Below, one piece after another: positions 5,949 to 11,784 of a stretch of DNA of 25,416 bases. Made by a program: the position numbers and the translations under genes. Where the stretch lies: positions 1 to 25,416 of the IMG/VR virus record IMGVR_UViG_3300003885_000080. One strand, written 5' to 3'. A model generated the notes under the pieces. It saw only the letters and a list, made by a program, of their open reading frames with translations. It was not told the origin of the DNA and did no database searches. The DNA comes from a virus. The number at the start of each line of letters is the position of its first letter. The stretch's first letter is position 1.

Positions 5949-6176
5949 ATGCGTAAACTACTACTGTTAGCAATCCTGGTCTCTACACCGGCCCTGGCCC
6001 AACACGGTGGCCTGTGGCATGAGCCGAGTGGCCAACCGTATAATCAGCAGCCACAAGGCTATTCCAAGACTGACTCTCGCTCACAACAGCAAGAGTATGA
6101 GCGCCAGTTAAGACGCGAGCGTGAGCTCAAGCGGGATCGCAAGCCTAATTGCCGGTCTAAGTCATTGATGTGTTGA
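5949..6176 (+). CDS. small secreted protein with signal peptide (75 aa)
   Basis: Start ATG 5949 is chosen because AGAGG precedes it and because it yields a textbook signal peptide MRKLLLLAILVSTPALA followed by QHGG (AxA cleavage near residue 17). The longer frame from 5889 overlaps the HTH gene and places this leader internally. The mature part is short, Gln/Arg-rich and charged (SRSQQQEYERQLRRERELKR) and ends with two Cys (PNCRSKSLMC). It could be a periplasmic or spanin-like accessory protein, but there is no lipobox and no neighbouring Rz-type gene. Function unknown. Confidence 0.6.
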   Translation: MRKLLLLAILVSTPALAQHGGLWHEPSGQPYNQQPQGYSKTDSRSQQQEYERQLRRERELKRDRKPNCRSKSLMC

Positions 6177-6270
6177 TTAACCGGCCATACTGACGCCCTG
6201 ACAAGCCCTGTAAGCCACGATCTCAAGACGACCTATACCCTAACCACCCTGTAAATAACACTAGCCTGAC
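6177..6270. other. non-coding stretch before the tRNA
   Basis: I see no ORF with an RBS, no strong hairpin and no second tRNA between the secreted-protein gene and the tRNA. The region probably holds only the tRNA leader. Confidence 0.5.
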
Positions 6271-6343
6271 GCGGGTATGTACAAGGCGTACCGTCGGCCC
6301 TCCAAGCCGTACAGCCAGGGTTCGACTCCCTGTATCCGCTCCA
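6271..6343 (+). tRNA. tRNA-Gly (anticodon UCC), with encoded CCA
   Basis: Acceptor stem GCGGGTA (6271-6277) pairs with TATCCGC (6333-6339), with discriminator T and an encoded CCA at 6341-6343. The T-arm is canonical: CAGGG-TTCGACT-CCCTG (6316-6332). The anticodon loop CCTCCAA (6299-6305) reads UCC, as in bacterial glyT, with a 4-bp stem CGGC/GCCG plus a T.T mismatch. Position 33 is C instead of the near-universal U. The D-stem GTAC/GTAC encloses a 5-base loop AAGGC, and only one base separates it from the acceptor stem. It is therefore a compact, somewhat divergent tRNA. Confidence 0.82.
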
Positions 6344-6467
6344 TTAATTATATTAGAAAATTGTTATATAGTGATAGGGGGGGGGAAGTAGCGTTGGTAC
6401 TAAAGATATGTGTCTGCCCCAACTTTTCTAAAATCCCAATTCTAATACCCACACAGCCTGTAGGTGT
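6344..6467. other. leader between tRNA-Gly and terL
   Basis: AT-rich stretch that includes a run of nine G (6377-6385). No convincing small gene. GTTGG and CCAAC words (near 6393 and 6419) could pair across about 20 bases. The RBS for TerL is weak (AGGTG close to the ATG at 6468). Confidence 0.4.
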
Positions 6468-8711
6468 ATGTCCACATTAAAAATAGATACCGCCAGAGTC
6501 TTTACGCCACTCCTACAGCCGAGTCGTTATAAAGGATTATGGGGGGGAAGGGGGTGCGTTCATCCTGACACGCTGATTGACACCCCGGACGGGCAGGTAA
6601 GGATTAAAAACTTTAAGGGGGGTGAGATACACTCTTACCATGAAGGTAAGGTTGTTATTGGAAATGCGACCAAGCCAGTTCAGTATCCCGCCGAGGATTT
6701 ATTCAGGGTGGTGTTTGAGGATGGCCGTGAGATTATTGTAACGGACGAGCATAAGTTCCTTACAGATAGGGGATGGGTTCAATTACAGCACCTTTCCAAG
6801 TCCGACGCTTGCGTCTGCGAGCCTTGTCCAGAGCCTTCATGCCTTCCTCAGACCACTTCGGGCACTTGCCCTTCAGGGTTTCGCGAAGGTGTTCGGCATT
6901 ATTTGAATAGAGTTCAAGATTATCTGGGTGGTTATTTCGGGGATTATCGTCTAAATGATGAACAACTTCTCCCGGCAGAAGATAGCGGCCTAGTTTTTTC
7001 TCAATTACCAAGCGGTGCACAGCCACATAACCGCCATGCTTTGTTTTATGGGGATGGTCGATTACTCTCTGATATAGATGGCCGCTCGTCGTTGTTTTTA
7101 CGCCACCTCGCCAGTTTGGGCGCTCCTCTCTGCGCGGAGGGGAGAAATTATACAGCCTTGGGAAATTATAACGGCGAAAAACCTTCTGGACTGATTTTGG
7201 GGTTACGCCTAATTTTTCTGCTATTTCTCTGGAAAAATACCCTTCTCGTGCCAGGGCTAATATCTGCTTTACTTGTTCGGGTTTACGGCACCCTTTCAGA
7301 TCTAGCTCAAAATCTGAAAAAAGCTCTTGGCAATCTTTTTTACGGCGCTCTCGATAATTCATTGGGTTCTCCTGTTTGTGACCACGACCGACTTATTTTA
7401 AATAAAATTGTCGATATTTGCAAGCACAGCCACCAGCCATATTGGGATTTACACGTACCCATATATGAGAATTATTTATCGAACGGCATCGTTAATCACA
7501 ACTCTGGAAAAAGTCACTTCTTTGCGGAGTCTGCGGTTGAGCATTGCGTAATGGTTTCTGGCGCTCGTGTTGTTTGCGTTCGTGAGGTTCAAAAATCCTT
7601 GAAAGAATCGGTGAAGTTACTGATAGAGGATAAGATTAAGTCCTTTGGACTTCAGGGGTCTTTTACTATTCTCAATGACCATATCGTGACGCCTGGTGGT
7701 GGGATCATCGTTTTTAACGGGATGGCAGATCATACTGCCGAGTCCATCAAGTCTTTGGAGGGGTTTGACATAGCGTATGTTGAGGAAGCCCAGACCCTCA
7801 CTGAAAGGTCTTTGGAGCTTTTAAGACCTACGATTCGTGGATCTGACCGGATGAAGGCACTCGGAAGAAAATCTGAAATTTGGTTTTCATGGAACCCAAA
7901 AAATGAAAACGATGCTGTGGATAGATTTTTGAGAGGCGCTGTTGTCCCCTCCGATAGCATTGTCATAAATTCAAATTATTCAGATAACCCGTGGTTCCCG
8001 GAGGAGCTAAAACAAGAGAGGGAGTTTGACGAAATAAACAGCCCCGGACGGTATGGGCACGTTTGGTTAGGAGAGTATGAACCTCAAGCCGTTGGTGCGA
8101 TCTGGACAAGAGACGTTATTCAGAGAAATCGAAGACAGGAAGCCCCACGATTAGGCAGGATTCTGGTAGGGGTCGATCCCTGTATTTCATCCAAACCGGG
8201 CTCAGATGAAACCGGTATTATTGTCGGGGCGATGGGGCACGATAAGCGCGGCTATGTTTTAGCTGATTTTTCGACTTACGGCACCCCCAGGCAATGGGCT
8301 GAAAAAGCTGTCGCGGCCTATGATTTGTACGATGCCGATGCTATCGTTGCCGAAGTAAATCAAGGTGGCGAGATGGTCGAAAACACCATCCACTCCATTC
8401 GCCCCGGAATTAAAGTCATTCCGGTTCGTGCGACACGAGGAAAACACGTCAGGGCCGAGCCGATTTCAGCGCTGTATAGTCTGGACAGGATCTCCCATGT
8501 AGGCGAATTTCCAAAACTTGAGATGCAGCTTTGCCTGTTTACAGCAGACGGGTATTGCGGTAACGATTCAGCTGATCGAGCAGATGCCATGATTTGGATT
8601 TTTCATGAGCTGTTTCCGAAGATGACTAAAGGGGAAAAAGTCAAGAAACGACCTATGGTAACTAGAGTCAATAATAAGTATTCTCCACACAGAGCCTATG
8701 GAACACGTTGA
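6468..8711 (+). CDS. terL: terminase large subunit, interrupted by an intein in the Walker A motif
   Basis: The ORF encodes 747 aa; removing the intein (residues 30-345) leaves a 431-aa TerL. The N-extein ends LLQPSRYKGLWGGRG and the C-extein resumes SGKSHFFAE, restoring the P-loop GGRGSGKS. Walker B is FDIAYVEEAQ (Glu439/440), the coupling motif is IWFSWNP (472-477), and the RNase H-like nuclease has Asp570 (LVGVDP), Glu629 (AEVNQGG) and Asp706 (DRADAM). TerL pumps DNA into the prohead and cuts concatemers. Splicing is expected to be obligatory, because the ATPase site is split. It lies downstream of TerS and a tRNA; the 3' end overlaps the next ORF by 14 bases. Confidence 0.95.
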   Translation: MSTLKIDTARVFTPLLQPSRYKGLWGGRGCVHPDTLIDTPDGQVRIKNFKGGEIHSYHEGKVVIGNATKPVQYPAEDLFRVVFEDGREIIVTDEHKFLTDRGWVQLQHLSKSDACVCEPCPEPSCLPQTTSGTCPSGFREGVRHYLNRVQDYLGGYFGDYRLNDEQLLPAEDSGLVFSQLPSGAQPHNRHALFYGDGRLLSDIDGRSSLFLRHLASLGAPLCAEGRNYTALGNYNGEKPSGLILGLRLIFLLFLWKNTLLVPGLISALLVRVYGTLSDLAQNLKKALGNLFYGALDNSLGSPVCDHDRLILNKIVDICKHSHQPYWDLHVPIYENYLSNGIVNHNSGKSHFFAESAVEHCVMVSGARVVCVREVQKSLKESVKLLIEDKIKSFGLQGSFTILNDHIVTPGGGIIVFNGMADHTAESIKSLEGFDIAYVEEAQTLTERSLELLRPTIRGSDRMKALGRKSEIWFSWNPKNENDAVDRFLRGAVVPSDSIVINSNYSDNPWFPEELKQEREFDEINSPGRYGHVWLGEYEPQAVGAIWTRDVIQRNRRQEAPRLGRILVGVDPCISSKPGSDETGIIVGAMGHDKRGYVLADFSTYGTPRQWAEKAVAAYDLYDADAIVAEVNQGGEMVENTIHSIRPGIKVIPVRATRGKHVRAEPISALYSLDRISHVGEFPKLEMQLCLFTADGYCGNDSADRADAMIWIFHELFPKMTKGEKVKKRPMVTRVNNKYSPHRAYGTR
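6760..7362 (-). CDS. HNH homing endonuclease encoded antisense inside the TerL intein
   Basis: A 200-aa protein with a helix-turn-helix near residues 37-62 (GYFSREIAEKLGVTPKSVQK) and an intact HNH_3-type core: HRLVIEKKLGR (His116), GEVVHHLDDNPRNN (His135/136), HPDNLELYSNN (Asn148) and EHLRET. The basic C-terminus (ARRRKRRTWKG) is usual for this family. ATG 7362 has AGGAGA (7373-7368) 5 bases upstream, and a promoter-like pair at 7395-7423. It overlaps TerL entirely. Its last ~15 codons lie opposite genuine intein block B coding, while most of the gene fills the block B-F interval. Presumed role: cutting intein-less terL alleles to drive intein homing; it might also act as a stand-alone site-specific nuclease. 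Confidence 0.92.
   Translation of the reverse strand: MNYRERRKKDCQELFSDFELDLKGCRKPEQVKQILALAREGYFSREIAEKLGVTPKSVQKVFRRYNFPRLYNFSPPRREERPNWRGGVKTTTSGHLYQRVIDHPHKTKHGGYVAVHRLVIEKKLGRYLLPGEVVHHLDDNPRNNHPDNLELYSNNAEHLRETLKGKCPKWSEEGMKALDKARRRKRRTWKGAVIEPIPYL
7395..7423 (-). promoter_or_regulatory. candidate promoter for the antisense HNH gene
   Basis: Reading leftward, TTGCAA (7423-7418), a 17-bp spacer and TAAAAT (7400-7395) match sigma70 consensus at 4/6 and 5/6 with ideal spacing. The predicted start near 7388 gives a 5' UTR of about 26 bases containing the AGGAGA RBS. The element lies within the sequence coding for the C-terminal Hint segment (residues 309-319 of the precursor). The match is moderate in an AT-rich patch, so its use is uncertain. 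Confidence 0.45.
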
Positions 8712-8967
8712 ATTGACCCCTTTGAGGGAAGAGCTTAACCGTGAGCGAGAAGCTTCGCGTAGAGAAGCCATCAACCTTCAGCAGGAAGTTGAGCCGACAG
8801 AAGGAGAAAAGAAGAACGGCTGGACAAAAAAGACGCTGACAAAGTATTTATCCGACAGGATGGCTGCACAATCTCTGTCGGTCGATGTCAACAGTCTTCA
8901 CAGACAAGCTGCGCGTAGACCAAATAGTCAAAATCATCAATATCGCGTACATCGGTGGCGACGATGA
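8698..8967 (+). CDS. hypothetical protein (89 aa), overlapping frames at its 3' end
   Basis: ATG 8698 overlaps the TerL end by 14 bases. The N-terminal part is convincing: a charged helix (LREELNREREASRREAINLQ) and then GWTKKTLTKYLSDRMAAQSL. The last ~30 codons (RPNSQNHQYRVHRWRR) look like out-of-frame translation, and the +1 frame across the same bases gives a much more protein-like segment (see 8885-9001). Either the gene ends in poor sequence, or a frameshift joins the two. Its position after TerL suggests a small accessory protein. Function unknown. Confidence 0.5.
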   Translation: MEHVELTPLREELNREREASRREAINLQQEVEPTEGEKKNGWTKKTLTKYLSDRMAAQSLSVDVNSLHRQAARRPNSQNHQYRVHRWRR

Positions 8968-9001
8968 AAATACTTACACTAAATTTGCCAGAAGATTTTG
9001 A
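8885..9001 (+). CDS. alternative short ORF or frameshifted C-terminus (38 aa)
   Basis: In the +1 frame relative to the gene at 8698, ATG 8885 to TGA 8999-9001 gives MSTVFTDKLRVDQIVKIINI then AYIGGDDENTYTKFARRF. It has a clear amphipathic helix and natural composition, unlike the overlapping Arg/His-rich tail of frame A. Only a weak RBS (GTCGG) precedes it. It also overlaps the start of the gene at 8964. It may be a separate tiny gene, or the true C-terminus of the upstream protein reached by ribosomal frameshifting or displaced by a mutation. Confidence 0.35.
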   Translation: MSTVFTDKLRVDQIVKIINIAYIGGDDENTYTKFARRF

Positions 9002-9206
9002 CACAGGTTTGGTGTGGCATAATTTGCCCAGAGACACTCTATACACAATAGAATCTATTGATGATGGGGATTTGTTAGACAAAGAAAAAATGGAGGGGCT
9101 TGGGAAACTTCAGGGTTTAGCGATGTATAGAGCATTTGAATTTCGTAATAATCCTGATATTTATCCTGATTTGAAAAGACGGGGGGAAGAAAATGAAAAC
9201 AGGTGA
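8964..9206 (+). CDS. hypothetical protein (80 aa)
   Basis: ATG 8964 is chosen over the in-frame GTG at 8955 because GGTGG sits 5-6 bases before it. The product starts MKILTLNLPEDFDTGLVWHN and is acidic, with a helical C-terminus (GLGKLQGLAMYRAFEF). The last 14 bases overlap the next gene. No family recognised; it is probably a small conserved protein of the terL-portal interval. Confidence 0.65.
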   Translation: MKILTLNLPEDFDTGLVWHNLPRDTLYTIESIDDGDLLDKEKMEGLGKLQGLAMYRAFEFRNNPDIYPDLKRRGEENENR

Positions 9207-9609
9207 TCTGATCGAGTCATCCATCTGGGTAACGGGCGATGAGCCGAAGGCGTTACTTGACAGATACAAACAGGACGTGACCGAGGCCATTAGTTACCTG
9301 TGCCAAGAGAATGGCATGACGTATGGTGATGTCACGTTTATCGAAAAACATCCAATGGACGACATACCAGAAGTCCCAGATCATATATCAGGATCGAGAG
9401 TCAGACTGTTGGTTGGCGAGGCCTATGTGACGGGCGTAGTAGTTGAGACTACCGAAGGATCTTTTGTCAATAATCTTGATCACAAGGACTTAATGAAGCT
9501 CAGAACAATCATCCGTCGATACGGTACAAGGAGTAATGCTGATTGCGACGCTATCATTGAGCAGATCGGCCCTGAAGCGGCGATTGATACATTGAGATCA
9601 CTTCATTGA
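9193..9609 (+). CDS. hypothetical protein (138 aa)
   Basis: ATG 9193 follows a GGGGGGAAG Shine-Dalgarno. The middle of the protein (GSRVRLLVGEAYVTGVVVET) is beta-rich; the C-terminus (HKDLMKLRTIIRRYG ... DAIIEQIGPEAAIDTLRSL) is a helical segment of a type I associate with small phage proteins near head genes. No enzymatic motif is seen. The TGA stop overlaps the TTG start of the GNAT gene, suggesting coupled expression. Confidence 0.7.
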   Translation: MKTGDLIESSIWVTGDEPKALLDRYKQDVTEAISYLCQENGMTYGDVTFIEKHPMDDIPEVPDHISGSRVRLLVGEAYVTGVVVETTEGSFVNNLDHKDLMKLRTIIRRYGTRSNADCDAIIEQIGPEAAIDTLRSLH

Positions 9610-10046
9610 TACGACGCGCCCAACCAGAAGATCTTTATCCTCTATGTGATATGGCACAAAGATTCATTGCCGAGAGCGGGCTTCCTTACACCTATGATCC
9701 AGATCTGGCCAGAGACACTTTCTGGGAAGGTATCAACAGCGGTATTTTGATAGTAGACGATCAAGATGGTATTTTATCAGGTGCAATTATGGGATATATG
9801 GGCAGGGATTTCTGTATTGAATATACCGCCTATATTACCAAGTTATACATTGAAAAAGAATTTCGCGGAAGCTCAATAGCAAGAGAACTTGTTAAGGCTT
9901 TTTTGAAAGAGACAGAAGAAGCAAAGCTTGTTTTCACATCTGCGACCGCCGGAATGGGCGAAAGAATTGAAAAATTATATGTAAGATTATTTGAACGATC
10001 AGGATTTAATGTCTTGGGAAGAATTTTAGTCAAGGAACAATTATGA
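9606..10046 (+). CDS. GNAT-family N-acetyltransferase
   Basis: A 146-aa protein with full GNAT topology: beta1 IRRAQPEDLYPLCDMAQRF, the central strand/motif A AYITKLYIEKEFRGSSIARE with the acetyl-CoA loop EFRGSSIA (Arg87-Gly88), and the C-terminal RIEKLYVRLFERSGF segment. GNATs transfer acetyl groups to amines; in podophages such proteins occur among virion genes, often with unknown targets. TTG 9606 is the likely start because it preserves beta1; the next ATG (9651) would delete it and has no RBS. The stop overlaps the following gene (ATGA). Confidence 0.85.
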   Translation: MIRRAQPEDLYPLCDMAQRFIAESGLPYTYDPDLARDTFWEGINSGILIVDDQDGILSGAIMGYMGRDFCIEYTAYITKLYIEKEFRGSSIARELVKAFLKETEEAKLVFTSATAGMGERIEKLYVRLFERSGFNVLGRILVKEQL

Positions 10047-10270
10047 GCAAAATAGCAAAATTATTTGGGTTTAGCGGGCCAAAAGCCCCCCCACCACTCC
10101 CGCCAATCCCTAAACGGGAAGACCCATCCATCGCAAGCGCCAGAAAGAAACAACGATCTGCCGAGTTGATGCGTAAGGGTAGGCGGGCTACAATTTTAAC
10201 CCGTGGGATAGAAGATCCACTTGGTGCGACCAGACCAGAGGCAAGAACTTCAGAATTGTTAGGAGAATAA
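10043..10270 (+). CDS. small conserved Pro-rich phage protein (75 aa)
   Basis: A proline run (GPKAPPPLPPIPKREDPSIA) followed by a basic segment ARKKQRSAELMRKGRRATIL and ending TSELLGE. This PPxPP ... RKGRRATILT pattern recurs in many podophages between terminase and tail genes; the function is unknown to me. It is probably a short virion or assembly protein. ATG 10043 overlaps the GNAT stop. Confidence 0.8.
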   Translation: MSKIAKLFGFSGPKAPPPLPPIPKREDPSIASARKKQRSAELMRKGRRATILTRGIEDPLGATRPEARTSELLGE

Positions 10271-10271
10271 T

Positions 10272-10862
10272 ATGGCAGTAACATTTACGTTAATTAAAAC
10301 GTCGCCTATCCGATTTCAAGGGCTTAACGCAGACTCAAAACCCACGACTTACGCGGCTCCAGGGGATGCTGCTAAAGCTGTCCCGGCGGGTTCTATATTT
10401 ATCGAAACTGACACCGGCAATACAGATATATTTAGCGGCACAAGCTGGTATCAAATCGGAACTGGTGGCGCGGGGAGAACCGGCACACTCGCATCAACCA
10501 CTGTCGCAGTCGCAGGCTTGACGACCATAGGCGCGGCTATTGATGTGTCTAATTTCAACTTTATCAAGGTTGTAATAGACAACTCAGACGATACTGGCTC
10601 AGCAGCAATTAAGTTTGATGCTTTTGAAATCCAGACATCCTCAGATGGTGGTGCTAACTTTGAAACAGAGCATTCTACATCTGGTGATTTTACTGGGCCT
10701 ACTGAGGCATTGATTGGTACTTCAGGCGACTTAACTGCTTTAGCTGCTAACGCAAGAGGTTGGTTCAGACTCGACGTGCAAGGTATAGACCAGATTAGGG
10801 TACAGGCCAGTGCTGACACTACTCAGTCAGTAGGGGTGACAGGGACTTGGAGTGCTAACTAA
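10272..10862 (+). CDS. putative structural protein, beta-rich (196 aa)
   Basis: Composition rich in Ser, Thr, Gly, Ala and Asp with few charges, typical of virion surface proteins. The segment AVPAGSIFIETDTGNTDIFS then GTSWYQIG resembles a short motif seen in phage tail and decoration proteins; the C-terminal part (FNFIKVVIDNSDDTGSAAIK ... IDQIRVQASADTTQSVGVTG) suggests a beta-sandwich domain. The RBS is GGAG 8 bases upstream. It precedes the DUF1566 protein and may act with it in host attachment (inference). Confidence 0.65.
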   Translation: MAVTFTLIKTSPIRFQGLNADSKPTTYAAPGDAAKAVPAGSIFIETDTGNTDIFSGTSWYQIGTGGAGRTGTLASTTVAVAGLTTIGAAIDVSNFNFIKVVIDNSDDTGSAAIKFDAFEIQTSSDGGANFETEHSTSGDFTGPTEALIGTSGDLTALAANARGWFRLDVQGIDQIRVQASADTTQSVGVTGTWSAN

Positions 10863-11473
10863 TGCCCTTTTGGCCAGCTAACGCCCCACTCCTGGCAACA
10901 GGCCAAACGACTGACTACACGCCTGCCGGCCGAACTTCCAAAGATGATGGCGGCGAAGAAAGGGGCATTTCTCGTCAGTATGAAGTCCTGACGACCGGGC
11001 AATTCTCTGGCACTACTACAATAACAGTCAACTCTATCGCAGACGCCCACTCAAACGAGGTCGTAGTCGATAAACGCACTGGCCTGATGTGGCAACGGAC
11101 AGAAAGCCCTGCAAGTTATGGTACTGGAGCAGAGTATCTGCTATGGGACGCCACAGGAGAAGCAACAGGGCTTGATGAGGAAGATATATTCTTTTATGTT
11201 GATCAAGCTACCGCACAAAGCTTGTCTGGGTTTACTGACTGGCGCGTTCCTACCCTAAAAGAATTTATAAGCATTCTAAACTATGAGGCCGCTAACGCAA
11301 AGCCGGATTCAGCGGCGTGGCCTTCTATATCTGGTACAGCATTCTGGACTAGTACCACTGTCCCTAGTACAACAACTAGCGCTCAGGCTCCTTCTACCAC
11401 CACCGGTAACGTGGCTCCACAAGTAAAAACAACTATTCACAATCCAGTTATACTAGTCCGAGGAGGCCGCTAA
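10862..11473 (+). CDS. DUF1566 (C-type-lectin-fold) protein, candidate receptor-binding protein
   Basis: A 203-aa protein with a DUF1566/Lcl-type domain over residues ~70-203: VVDKRTGLMWQRTE, a central helical part, SGFTDWRVPTLKEFISILNY, then FWTSTTVPSTTTSA and the closing VILVRGGR. The DUF1566 fold is C-type-lectin-like, the fold also used by the BPP-1 tropism determinant Mtd, and several DUF1566 proteins are diversification targets. The residues just before VILVRGG, where variability usually sits, are Thr/Ser rich. No reverse transcriptase or template repeat is seen in this window. Role at the tail tip is inferred. Start overlaps the upstream stop (TAATG). Confidence 0.75.
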   Translation: MPFWPANAPLLATGQTTDYTPAGRTSKDDGGEERGISRQYEVLTTGQFSGTTTITVNSIADAHSNEVVVDKRTGLMWQRTESPASYGTGAEYLLWDATGEATGLDEEDIFFYVDQATAQSLSGFTDWRVPTLKEFISILNYEAANAKPDSAAWPSISGTAFWTSTTVPSTTTSAQAPSTTTGNVAPQVKTTIHNPVILVRGGR

Positions 11474-11784
11474 TGGGGCACGTAGTCACAAGACGGTCGG
11501 ATAAATTAATCTCACGTGAGGTCATTACCCCTGAGCCAATCCCTGCAAAAATATTGGCTGTGATGAAATTCGTCAGGGACTTGCCTGCATCACCCGCTAA
11601 GAGGTTTCTCAGGGACTTGCTGAACGATACCTATACCAAACCCGCAAACATCCGCCGGGAGATTGATTACACATATCACGAAGATGTGACAGGTGACAAA
11701 CCTAAAAAGCGCGAGGTGATAAAGGACATTGATATTGCTACGGGCAAGGTTTTGAAAACGTGGACTAAGGACTACCCAAGATAA
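11473..11784 (+). CDS. hypothetical protein (103 aa)
   Basis: Coupled by TAATG to the DUF1566 gene and by the same overlap to the next gene. It is basic and charged, with FVRDLPASPAKRFLRDLLND and a repetitive C-terminus (REIDYTYHEDVTGDKPKKRE, VIKDIDIATGKVLKTWTKDY). It might be a chaperone or adaptor for the flanking putative fibre proteins; there is no motif to prove this. Confidence 0.65.
   Translation: MGHVVTRRSDKLISREVITPEPIPAKILAVMKFVRDLPASPAKRFLRDLLNDTYTKPANIRREIDYTYHEDVTGDKPKKREVIKDIDIATGKVLKTWTKDYPR

Larger units (their letters stand above)
6555..7502 (+). mobile_element. intein in TerL, with the endonuclease position filled by an antisense gene
   Basis: TerL residues 30-345. Block A starts with Cys1 (CVHPDTLIDTPDGQVRIKNF). 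Block B is GREIIVTDEHKFL with the TxxH pair (Thr92, His95 of the precursor) followed by RGWVQLQHL. Block F is YWDLHVPIYENYLSNGI, and block G ends VNHN with Ser346 as the +1 nucleophile. These are complete class 1 splicing determinants. Between about residues 117 and 308 the sense sequence has no LAGLIDADG or HNH motif and reads like non-natural protein, with a strongly hydrophobic run at 240-273. This is because the DNA there encodes an HNH protein on the other strand. The Hint halves alone amount to about 125 residues, a mini-intein size. Confidence 0.93.

Noticed and set aside
6377-6385. G9 homopolymer as a phase-variation or frameshift site
   Set aside because: It lies in a non-coding leader about 80 bases before terL with no ORF crossing it convincingly; slippage would have no obvious effect.
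6277-6480. 67-codon rightward ORF over the tRNA
   Set aside because: It runs through the tRNA-Gly and a G9 tract and gives unnatural protein sequence; the tRNA explains most of it.
6555-7502. Group I intron interpretation of the terL insert
   Set aside because: The insert keeps the reading frame and carries complete protein-splicing motifs at both ends (Cys1, TxxH, HN/Ser), which an intron would not need.
10451-10819. Leftward 122-codon ORF opposite the structural gene at 10272
   Set aside because: Ser/Val/Ala-rich mirror of a Thr/Ser/Ala-coding gene; no motif or RBS.
10862-11473. Active diversity-generating retroelement in the window
   Set aside because: Only a possible target fold is present. 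I find no reverse transcriptase, template repeat or GC-rich initiation element here.
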